This document shows positions 54,090 to 60,861 of a stretch of DNA of 64,000 nt, piece by piece. The stretch's first letter is position 1. Each line of letters begins with the position of its first letter. The notes under the pieces were generated by a model. The model was not told where the DNA came from, searched no databases, and saw only the letters and a list, made by a program, of their open reading frames with translations. The translations under genes were made by a program, and so were the position numbers. This stretch comes from an uncultured Clostridia bacterium. GTDB lineage: Bacteria; Bacillota; Clostridia; Christensenellales; Borkfalkiaceae. The DNA is taken from assembly GCA_947629095.1 (NCBI GenBank), contig CANRCK010000001.1:62001-126000 (forward strand), written 5' to 3'.

Positions 54090-55283
54090 TCAAACAGACT
54101 TGTAACTATCGGCAAGAGCCTTGAATGCGGGAAGCGAACGCAAAATCATTTGGGGAGACACGCAATAGGAAATGCGGACGTAGCCGGGAGCTTCGAAATC
54201 GTCACCCGCAACGAGGAGAAGCTCAAACTGCTTTGCGCGCTCGGCAAACCGCTTTGCATCGGGTTCCAAAGCCTTTACGAACATATAAAACGCGCCGTCG
54301 GGCTTAACAACTTCGTAGCCGTATTCCTCCAAAGCGGAGAGAAGGCGGTCGCGGTTGAGTTTGTATACGGAAATGTTTGAAGTTTGGTTATACACGCGCT
54401 TTACGAGCTGCTGGAAAAGAGCGGGCGCGCAAACATAGCCGAGCGCCCTACCCGCGCCGCACACTCCGGCATATACTTCCTCCCACTCGGGCATTTTGTT
54501 GTTTACGGCGATATAGCCTATTCTTTCGCCGGGGAGTGAGAGGCTTTTGGAATATGAATAGCAGACTATGCTGCGCTCGTAATAATTCATAATATACGGC
54601 ACTTTTGTATCCTTATCGAACACAAGCTCGCGATAAGGCTCGTCCGAAATAAGATAAATTTCCATGCCGTGGGGTTTGGAGTATTCTTTTATTTCTTTTA
54701 CAAGAAGCGAAATATCTTCTTCGCCGTAAACCACGCCCGAGGGGTTGTTGGGGGAATTGATTAAAACGGCTTTGGTCCTGGGCGAGAGCGCCTTTTTAAG
54801 ATTTTCGACGTCTATGCCGAAAGTACCGACCTTGCCTGCGACGGCTATCAGCTTCCCGCCGGCTTGCTCCGTAAAAACTTTGTACTCTGGAAAATAGGGC
54901 GCAATGGTTATAACTTCGTCACCGGGGTTCAAAATGGCGTTTAAAGTTATGGTAAGCGAAGCAGCCGCGCCGCAAGTCATGTAGAGATTGTCGGCAGTCA
55001 GAGAGGTGGAAAAGCGCGCGTTTATATAATCCGCAATGGTTTTACGCACGGAAAAGTCGCCCTGCGCGGAAGTGTAGCCGTGCAAAGCAACGGGATCGGT
55101 GTGTTCGATTATGTCGATTAGCGCTTCCCTGACTGCGGCGGGCGCGGGAACGCTGGGATTGCCGAGGGAGAAATCAAAAACATTGTCCTCCCCTATTTCC
55201 GCCTTGCGTTTTTTGCCGTACTCGAAAAGTTCGCGTATGGACGAGCGCACCTTGCCGAGATAAACGTTTTTGCCGTTGAGCAT
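54090..55283 (-). CDS. Pyridoxal-phosphate aminotransferase, class I (AspB-like)
   Basis: 397 residues with the fold-type I marks: FDFSLGNPSVPAP at the start, INSPNNPSGVVY, ISDEPYRELVF and the PLP lysine in CYSYSKSLSLPGERIGY, then the C-terminal arginine in YVRISYCV. Aspartate, alanine or aromatic specificity cannot be told. It has its own promoter (55316-55344) close to the end of sigF. Confidence 0.92.
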   Translation of the reverse strand: MLNGKNVYLGKVRSSIRELFEYGKKRKAEIGEDNVFDFSLGNPSVPAPAAVREALIDIIEHTDPVALHGYTSAQGDFSVRKTIADYINARFSTSLTADNLYMTCGAAASLTITLNAILNPGDEVITIAPYFPEYKVFTEQAGGKLIAVAGKVGTFGIDVENLKKALSPRTKAVLINSPNNPSGVVYGEEDISLLVKEIKEYSKPHGMEIYLISDEPYRELVFDKDTKVPYIMNYYERSIVCYSYSKSLSLPGERIGYIAVNNKMPEWEEVYAGVCGAGRALGYVCAPALFQQLVKRVYNQTSNISVYKLNRDRLLSALEEYGYEVVKPDGAFYMFVKALEPDAKRFAERAKQFELLLVAGDDFEAPGYVRISYCVSPQMILRSLPAFKALADSYKSV

Positions 55284-55315
55284 TTTTGTTACCTTCGTAA
55301 GTTATTTCAACTTGG

Positions 55316-55344
55316 ATTATACCACTATATTATGCTTTTAGCAA
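55316..55344 (-). promoter_or_regulatory. Predicted promoter of the aminotransferase gene
   Basis: Minus strand TTGCTA, 17 bases, TATAAT, directly after the sigF stop; I see no terminator between the two genes. Confidence 0.7.
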
Positions 55345-55347
55345 GAG

Positions 55348-56073
55348 TTATCCCGTTAAATCTTTGCGGAAGGTTTTCATTATTCTGTTTTCTATGCGCG
55401 AAACCTGTACCTGCGAAACTCCCAGCATATTAGCCACTTCGCTTTGGGTCATATCGCGGAAATAGCGGAGTATTATAACTTTTCTGTCGCGTTCGGGCAA
55501 GCCCAATATGGCGGACCTGAGCTGCAGGGAGTCGATTATCTCCTCCTGATTGTCGAGCGCAGGGAGCTTATCGAGCAATTCCTGACCCTTATCGTCTTTG
55601 TAATCTCCCCTGTCATATATCGACACGGGCATACGCGTGGACCCCATTGTGAACACGACCTCGCTTTCGGGCATATTGAACTGTTCGGCAATTGCCTTTA
55701 CAGTAGGCTGGGTGCCGTGGTCGGCGGAATATTGCTCTATGAATTTATTTATCTGCTTTGCGGCGCTTTTTATTGCACGGGAGACTTTTATGCTGCCGTC
55801 GTCGCGCATAAATCTCTTAATTTCCCCCGCTATCATGGGCACTGCATACGTTGAAAAACGGACGCCGAAGGATTCGTCAAAGCCGTTTATGGCTTTTAAA
55901 AGTCCCAGACCCGCAAGCTGGTACAGATCGTCGTACTCCACCCCCTTGTTAAGATAGCGGCGGACTATTGACTTCATTAAGTTGTTATTTTGAAGAAGCA
56001 GCGCCTCCTTTGCAGCCGCGTCTCCCTCTTTAGCTTTGCGTATAAGGTCGTTCGTCTCTTCGACGTCAAGCAT
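55348..56073 (-). CDS. sigF: Forespore sigma factor SigF
   Basis: 241 residues from the ATG at 56073 (MLDVEETNDLIRKAKEGDAAAKE), with GTGGAGA upstream and 8 bases of overlap with spoIIAB. Regions 2 (YDDLYQLAGLGLLKAINGFDESFGVRFSTYAVPMIAGEIKRFMRDDG), 3 and 4 (LPERDRKVIILRYFRDMTQSEVANMLGVSQVQVSRIE) are complete. The position after spoIIAA-spoIIAB identifies SigF rather than SigG. It starts forespore-specific transcription. Confidence 0.95.
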   Translation of the reverse strand: MLDVEETNDLIRKAKEGDAAAKEALLLQNNNLMKSIVRRYLNKGVEYDDLYQLAGLGLLKAINGFDESFGVRFSTYAVPMIAGEIKRFMRDDGSIKVSRAIKSAAKQINKFIEQYSADHGTQPTVKAIAEQFNMPESEVVFTMGSTRMPVSIYDRGDYKDDKGQELLDKLPALDNQEEIIDSLQLRSAILGLPERDRKVIILRYFRDMTQSEVANMLGVSQVQVSRIENRIMKTFRKDLTG

Positions 56074-56503
56074 TCTCCACTTCCGGGTTAAAACTTTTTG
56101 ACATATAAACGACGGTGCCCTCGCCATAGACGGATTCAACGCTGAATTCGTCCATAAAAGTCTGCATTATGGTAAAGCCCATACCGCTGCGCTCGTCGGA
56201 CGGAAGCGACGTGTAGAAGGGCTGGACGGCTTTTTTGACGTCGGCTATTCCCGCCCCCCTGTCGCTAACCTTTATATGTAGTTTGTTGTCCTCGATTTCG
56301 CACTCGACTTCAACCATGCCACACTCGTTTTTGTAGGCGTGGACGGTGCAGTTTGTAACAGCTTCGGATACCGCCGTTTTTACGTCGGACAGGTCGGAGA
56401 GCGACGGATTGAGTTCAAGGCAGAATGCCGCCACGGCGTCGCGCGCAAACGCCTGGTTGCGGGGATAGGAATAAAATTGAAGTTTTAAATAGTTTTTACT
56501 CAT
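56066..56503 (-). CDS. spoIIAB: Anti-sigma F factor SpoIIAB
   Basis: 145 residues of a GHKL serine kinase: FARDAVAAFCLEL, AVSEAVTNCTVHAYKN, VSDRGAGIADVKKAVQPF and RSGMGFTIMQTFMD. It holds SigF and phosphorylates SpoIIAA. Ten bases separate it from spoIIAA. Confidence 0.95.
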   Translation of the reverse strand: MSKNYLKLQFYSYPRNQAFARDAVAAFCLELNPSLSDLSDVKTAVSEAVTNCTVHAYKNECGMVEVECEIEDNKLHIKVSDRGAGIADVKKAVQPFYTSLPSDERSGMGFTIMQTFMDEFSVESVYGEGTVVYMSKSFNPEVENA

Positions 56504-56513
56504 ACGCTCCTCT

Positions 56514-56825
56514 TTACTCGGCTTTGGGAATAAGTGAATATATACCGCTTAAATTCAAAATTTTATCGGCGGCAAAATTTGGCTGCTGTACGTAGAGCGG
56601 CACGTTCAACCGGGCGGCTTTTTTGTATCTTCCTATCAAAAAACCTATGCCCGTGGAATCCATAAACGCCACTTCGGAAAGATTTATAATTATTTTTTTT
56701 GCGTTGACATTGTCGTCTATCAACTTGTCGCAACGGGCGCGCGCCTCGCGCGAGGAATATTCGTCCATTTCGCCCGAAAGTTTTAAATAGAGCGTTCTGT
56801 CCTTAAGATACCCCGTAACTACCAT
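56514..56825 (-). CDS. spoIIAA: Anti-sigma F factor antagonist SpoIIAA
   Basis: 103 residues from the ATG at 56825 (MVVTGYLKDRTLYLKLSGEMDEYSS), with GGAG 8 bases upstream. STAS domain with the phosphorylatable serine in EVAFMDSTGIGFLIGRYK. First gene of the spoIIA operon. Confidence 0.95.
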   Translation of the reverse strand: MVVTGYLKDRTLYLKLSGEMDEYSSREARARCDKLIDDNVNAKKIIINLSEVAFMDSTGIGFLIGRYKKAARLNVPLYVQQPNFAADKILNLSGIYSLIPKAE

Positions 56826-56855
56826 ATGCTTGCTCCGTGGTTTTTTAAAAATAGT

Positions 56856-56884
56856 ACTATATGCGCGGGTAAAATTTATGTAAA
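56856..56884 (-). promoter_or_regulatory. Candidate spoIIA promoter
   Basis: Minus strand TTTACA, 17 bases, TATAGT. It looks like a SigA site; I could not find the AGGAnnT / GAAT pattern expected for SigH. Confidence 0.45.
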
Positions 56885-56967
56885 AACACGCATTTTTATG
56901 CAAAGTTTTGTCGGATGCTATTTTTGAGTTTTGTTTTAAAAAAATCTTTGAAACAAAGAAAAATTAC

Positions 56968-56996
56968 TTGACAAAATTTTAAGGGTATATTATTAT
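56968..56996 (+). promoter_or_regulatory. Promoter of the tRNA cluster
   Basis: TTGACA, 17 bases, TATTAT, about 37 bases before tRNA-Met. Confidence 0.75.
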
Positions 56997-57032
56997 AATT
57001 TAGCGTTGTGAGAAAAGCGCAAATGCAAGCGA

Positions 57033-57109
57033 GGGACTTTAGCTCAGTTGGTTAGAGCGGTCGGCTCATAACCGATTGGTCCGCGGTTCGAGTCCGTGAA
57101 GTCCCACCA
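57033..57109 (+). tRNA. tRNA-Met (anticodon CAT)
   Basis: GGGACTT acceptor pairs with AAGTCCC; anticodon loop CTCATAA; CCA encoded. The G1-C72 pair indicates an elongator tRNA, though a lysidine-modified tRNA-Ile with CAT cannot be excluded by eye. Confidence 0.93.
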
Positions 57110-57156
57110 GCGCCGCACGCGGCAACCTCTCCATATAGGTCAATATGGATTTAAAT

Positions 57157-57233
57157 GGCCCGATAGCTCAGTTGGTTAGAGCGCCAGCCTGTCACGCTGG
57201 AGGTCGACGGTTCGAGCCCGTTTCGGGTCGCCA
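57157..57233 (+). tRNA. tRNA-Asp (anticodon GTC)
   Basis: GGCCCGA acceptor, anticodon in CCTGTCACG, T arm GACGGTTCGAGCCCGTT-type, discriminator G and CCA encoded. Confidence 0.96.
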
Positions 57234-57260
57234 AATTTTTTTAGCGCCGAAAGGCGTTTC

Positions 57261-57336
57261 GCCTTGGTAGCTCAGTTGGTAGAGCGGTGGACTGAAAATC
57301 CATATGTCGGCGGTTCGATTCCACCCCAAGGCACCA
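57261..57336 (+). tRNA. tRNA-Phe (anticodon GAA)
   Basis: GCCTTGG/CCAAGGC acceptor, anticodon loop ACTGAAAAT with GAA, discriminator A, CCA encoded. Confidence 0.96.
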
Positions 57337-57353
57337 CCCGCGTGGGCATTCTT

Positions 57354-57429
57354 GCTGGTGTAGCTCAACTGGCAGAGCAGCTGATTTGTAATCAGCAGGT
57401 TGTGGGTTCGATTCCAATCACCAGCTCCA
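57354..57429 (+). tRNA. tRNA-Thr (anticodon TGT)
   Basis: GCTGGTG/CACCAGC acceptor, loop TTTGTAA with anticodon TGT, discriminator T, CCA encoded. Confidence 0.96.
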
Positions 57430-57473
57430 CAAGTTAACTACCCCGCGCCGTATGCGGGGTTAAAAATAGTTTT

Positions 57474-57558
57474 GGGCGGATTGCAGAGTGGCCAAATGCA
57501 TCAGACTGTAAATCTGACGTCTCCGACTTCGGTGGTTCGAATCCACCTCCTCCCACCA
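57474..57558 (+). tRNA. tRNA-Tyr (anticodon GTA), class II
   Basis: 85 bases with a long variable arm (CGTCTCCGACTTCGG), anticodon GTA in GACTGTAAATC, T arm GGTGG-TTCGAAT-CCACC and encoded CCA. The acceptor GGGCGGA/TCCTCCC has one C-T mismatch at the fourth pair. Its last 14 bases occur again at 58690. Confidence 0.94.
57545..57558 (+). repeat. 14-bp direct repeat in tRNA-Tyr 3' end (copy 1)
   Basis: ACCTCCTCCCACCA, the end of tRNA-Tyr including CCA; repeated at 58690-58703. Confidence 0.85.
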
Positions 57559-57595
57559 CGATTGAGGGCACCCATCAGGGTGCCCTCAATCGTGG
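57556..57595 (+). terminator. Long perfect hairpin overlapping the tRNA-Tyr CCA end
   Basis: 18-bp stem CCACGATTGAGGGCACCC / GGGTGCCCTCAATCGTGG, loop ATCA, no T-run. Similar in style to 7705-7746. Confidence 0.6.
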
Positions 57596-57666
57596 TATGG
57601 AGTTCGGCGTTCAAACCAAAGTTCGCGCGAGGAGCGTAGCGAAGCCTTGCCGAGAGTTCACATTTA

Positions 57667-58455
57667 TTATTTTCTATTTTTCTCAATCCATTCGACTGCG
57701 AAATCGACAAGTTCTCTTTGTCTCATAAATGTCACCGTCCCGTTTCCCAGAGCGGCTTTTGCGACATGGTGGCTTGACTCAAAAGCGTTGCCTATTATGT
57801 CAAAATCTTCTCCGTCAACAAAAAGCGTCTCGTAGGACTTCCAAACGCGAACGCCGTTTTCCATAATCGCGCTGCTTTCTACACTGTTGTGTTTACCGGG
57901 GAAGTTCGCTCGCGCGTCGGCGAGGTGCAGGGAGGTATTCTTGTCATAGCCCACGCCGATCAACAACACATATCCATCCAACTCATAGAGCTTGCCAATT
58001 GGTGAGCCGTCGCCGAAAATATTGGAAAGATCGTGGTTCTCGGTTAAGTACTCGGCGTATCGTCCATAAGCTGACACAGATCTCGCCGGATGATCGCTGC
58101 GGATGGTACCTGGCCATCGGCGAAACATCTCCGCGACGGCGCCCATCGTGTTGGTGGGAGTAATATTTTTGTCGTATGCCGGCCAATTGTCGCGAATGAG
58201 TTGCCACCATTCTTGCGGTTCTTGCCAATGGACACCGGAAGACGGATCGAGGTTTTTCCATGACTGAGATGGCATCATAATAGTTCCGTTCTCTCCTACA
58301 CTTTCCATCAAAGCCTCGATTACCACCTGCGCTCCACCGCAGACAAAGCCGAGAGAACTGAGGGAACAATGTACCATAACTGTCTGCCCGTCTCTCATGC
58401 CGATTGTATTGAATGCATCAAGAATGTCTTTTTTTAATACGATTTTTCGTTCCAC
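57667..58455 (-). CDS. Aminoglycoside N(3)-acetyltransferase family protein
   Basis: About 262 residues from a GTG at 58455, which has GGAGG 7 bases upstream; an ATG at 58467 is an alternative and the track's 58596 is not credible. AAC(3)/YokD signatures: DGQTVMVHCSLSSLGFVCGG, GENGTIMMPSQSW, PTNTMGAVAEMFRRWPGTIRSDHPARSVSAYG, GDGSPIGKLYELDGYVLLIGVGYDKNTSLHLAD. HPARSVSA holds the conserved region that binds acetyl-CoA and drug. It may acetylate aminoglycosides at N3, but many genomic members have other or unknown acceptors. It is alone inside a 1.1-kb islet between two copies of the tRNA-Tyr end. Confidence 0.88.
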   Translation of the reverse strand: MERKIVLKKDILDAFNTIGMRDGQTVMVHCSLSSLGFVCGGAQVVIEALMESVGENGTIMMPSQSWKNLDPSSGVHWQEPQEWWQLIRDNWPAYDKNITPTNTMGAVAEMFRRWPGTIRSDHPARSVSAYGRYAEYLTENHDLSNIFGDGSPIGKLYELDGYVLLIGVGYDKNTSLHLADARANFPGKHNSVESSAIMENGVRVWKSYETLFVDGEDFDIIGNAFESSHHVAKAALGNGTVTFMRQRELVDFAVEWIEKNRK

Positions 58456-58689
58456 TTTAGCCTCCATGCCCGAACACCCGGTCATCGCCCGCTTCGGCGT
58501 TATTGTGTTTTGACGTTTTACACATGATAATTTATCTGCTCCATTTTCTCCGCAGATAAATAAAAATATTGCATTTTCAATCCATATTATACACAAAAAA
58601 AGAATTGTTGTAAATAAATTAAATTAAAAAGCGGTTTGTGTAATTATTTGCAAGATACGAATGTTAAATGTTTGGGAGTATGTTAAAGT

Positions 58690-58703
58690 ACCTCCTCCCA
58701 CCA
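58690..58703 (+). repeat. 14-bp direct repeat of the tRNA-Tyr 3' end (copy 2)
   Basis: ACCTCCTCCCACCA without any tRNA body in front of it; 34 bases later comes a typical intrinsic terminator. Confidence 0.85.
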
Positions 58704-58736
58704 AAATCAAATATAACGGCTGTTTATGTTGTGAGA

Positions 58737-58763
58737 AAAAGACAGGCAAAACGCCTGTCTTTT
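58737..58763. terminator. Terminator, perhaps the original tRNA-cluster terminator
   Basis: AAAAGACAGGC / GCCTGTCTTTT with AATTTTG after it. It also serves the convergent gene ending at 58789. Confidence 0.85.
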
Positions 58764-58788
58764 AATTTTGTAAATTTGGAAGGACCTT

Positions 58789-60861
58789 CTATCCGTTGAG
58801 TTTTTCCAATGCCTTGAGAGGTAAGTGAAGCAAGCTTTCGGCGCGTTTGGTAACTTCCACCACCACAACTTCTATTTTTGTGCCATCGGCAGTCGTATAG
58901 ATTGCAACTTCATCCTTTTGCCATTCCTTGCCATCGGGATCAAACCAATATATTTTTTTTGAGCGCCTGCGGAACACCACCCCAACGACGGGTATTTCAC
59001 GTTCGACGGGTTCCTCTGCCTGTTCTACGGTAAGCTCCACGGGCGGTTCTTCGCTCGGCTCATATTGTTCTGCAACAGGTTGCGCTTCTTCGACAACCTC
59101 GGTTTGAAGCTCTTCAACGATAGGCTGAGCCTCTTCCTCAACAAACTGAGGCTCTTCTATGACCTCTTCGGATTCTTCTATAACAGGTTGAGGTTCTTCA
59201 ACAATAGATTGAATCTCCTCAATAGTCCCAAAGGGCGCCTCTTCTATGATCGAAGGTTCTTCCGCAGACAGAGTTGCCTCTTCCGCTTGTTCGGCGGGTT
59301 CTTCAGCCTGTTCTACGGTAAGCTCGACGGGAGGTTCTTCCGTCGGCTCATCTGCTTGTTCTTCAACAGGTTGCGCTTCTTCGACAACCTCGGTTTGAGG
59401 CTCTTCAACGATAGGCTGAGCCTCTTCGACCGCTGCGGCTTCCTGTACAGATTCGGTGAATACGGGCAACTCCATGCCCGAAGGCACACGTATCAGCCCC
59501 TCGTCTATAAGCATCGGAGTGCTGCGGTATTCCAATCCCGACATGGGGTCCTCGCCCGTATACTCCGCTCGCTCTAAACCGTGTTCGGTCATCAGTATCG
59601 CTATAAGTTCCTTTGCATATCTCATGCGCAGAGGATTCTTTATCCTGTACATGAGCGGAGTATCAGCAAACGAACTGTGCCCCGAGGCGTCTTCGGCTTT
59701 ATACTTGCTCTCCGAAAAGTCTGCAGGCTGTAACGCCAGATATAAACACAGCGTTTTGCCGCGTACGCCGAACCGTGCCAAAGCCTCCCGCGATTTACTG
59801 AAAGTTTCACGCCGCCAACTTATGCGTGTGTGTACGCCCGTATAGCTTAGAAGCTCCCGCTTTAATTCGGCATAGAGCTGTTTTGTTTCCTCTTCCGTGT
59901 GGACGAGCTTTGCAGTAAAGCTTCTGTCCAGCTTCAAGCGGCTGAGTATCTCTTCTTCCTCGGGTGTAATATCCGCCTTAACCATAATAACTGGCTCTTG
60001 GATAGGTTCTGGTAGAGGCGATATTATAGGCTCTTCGAAAACCTCGGGTAGAGGCGATATTACAGGTTCTTCAAGGGCTTCGGTTGATTCCGGCGCCGTT
60101 GCTGCCGCTATCTCGGCAAACGTGGGAAGTTTAACTCCTTCGGGTACTCTTATGAGACCTTCCTCTATCAAGGCGGGCGTGCTGCGGTATTCCAATCCTG
60201 CCGTATAGTCTTCGCTATCGCGCTCTGCACGCTCTATGCCAAGTTGCGACATCATCTGCGCTATAAGTTCTTTGGCATATCTCATGCGCAACGGATTCTT
60301 TATTCTGTATAACAGAGGAGTTTCCTCACATGAGCTTAAATTCCCCATATCCTCCACTTTATACTTATCACCAACCGTCTGCGGATCAAGCGCCAGATAC
60401 AAACACAGTGTTTTACCGCGCACTCCTATATGCGCAACCGCGGTTTTTTTGTTGCGGAACGATTCCCACTTCCAGCTGATCCTGTCCTTTACTCCGTTAT
60501 AAGCAAGCAATTCGTTCTTCAATTCGTTGTACAGCTGTTTGGTGTCGTCCGTAGTCTGTATTAGTTTTGCCAAATAACTGCGCACAAGCCTTATACGCTC
60601 GTAAGCGGCTTCAACCGCTTCGTCGCTTACAGCCACGGGGGCGGCTATTATGACGGGCAAAGGCTCCGCAACGGGTTCCGCAGCTGCGTCGGGTTCTACC
60701 GGCGCAGCGACGGAAACGGTCTGCTGCGGGGACGGTTGCTTTTGCCGTTTTATACTTACGCCCACCGCTATATCGAAACCGACAATAGTGACAACCAGAA
60801 TGGAAAGTCCCGTTAAAATTCCTATTTGAGCCAATGAGAAGGAAAGTAATGATATTATCAT
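58789..60861 (-). CDS. Membrane-anchored protein with two copies of an unassigned domain and acidic repeats
   Basis: 690 residues. One span at about 10-36 (LAQIGILTGLSILVVTIVGF) is followed by basic SIKRQKQ, so the rest is probably cytoplasmic. Residues 88-248 and 308-468 are two copies of one domain, offset by exactly 220; both contain GVRGKTLCLYLAL, YRIKNPLRMRYAKELIA and GLEYRSTP-LI-EGLIRVP. Residues about 470-625 are Glu/Pro/Val/Gln repeats, also repeated at DNA level. The last 65 residues (VFRRRSKKIYWFDPDGKEWQK) form a small beta-rich domain. No catalytic motif is recognised. The start overlaps the stop of the large surface protein gene (ATGA), so they are made together. Terminator at 58737. 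Confidence 0.8.
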   Translation of the reverse strand: MIISLLSFSLAQIGILTGLSILVVTIVGFDIAVGVSIKRQKQPSPQQTVSVAAPVEPDAAAEPVAEPLPVIIAAPVAVSDEAVEAAYERIRLVRSYLAKLIQTTDDTKQLYNELKNELLAYNGVKDRISWKWESFRNKKTAVAHIGVRGKTLCLYLALDPQTVGDKYKVEDMGNLSSCEETPLLYRIKNPLRMRYAKELIAQMMSQLGIERAERDSEDYTAGLEYRSTPALIEEGLIRVPEGVKLPTFAEIAAATAPESTEALEEPVISPLPEVFEEPIISPLPEPIQEPVIMVKADITPEEEEILSRLKLDRSFTAKLVHTEEETKQLYAELKRELLSYTGVHTRISWRRETFSKSREALARFGVRGKTLCLYLALQPADFSESKYKAEDASGHSSFADTPLMYRIKNPLRMRYAKELIAILMTEHGLERAEYTGEDPMSGLEYRSTPMLIDEGLIRVPSGMELPVFTESVQEAAAVEEAQPIVEEPQTEVVEEAQPVEEQADEPTEEPPVELTVEQAEEPAEQAEEATLSAEEPSIIEEAPFGTIEEIQSIVEEPQPVIEESEEVIEEPQFVEEEAQPIVEELQTEVVEEAQPVAEQYEPSEEPPVELTVEQAEEPVEREIPVVGVVFRRRSKKIYWFDPDGKEWQKDEVAIYTTADGTKIEVVVVEVTKRAESLLHLPLKALEKLNG

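Larger units (their letters stand above)
57559..58703. mobile_element. Islet at tRNA-Tyr carrying the AAC(3)-type gene
   Basis: Segment between the 14-bp repeats. It holds the hairpin, a non-coding piece with CTTGCCGAGAGT, the acetyltransferase gene and about 230 AT-rich bases (58456-58689) without a gene. No integrase is inside, so it would be a remnant or a passively moved islet. Confidence 0.55.

Noticed and set aside
54009-54380. 123-residue plus-strand ORF
   Set aside because: Begins in a spacer and overlaps a hairpin and the antisense of the aminotransferase; no motif.
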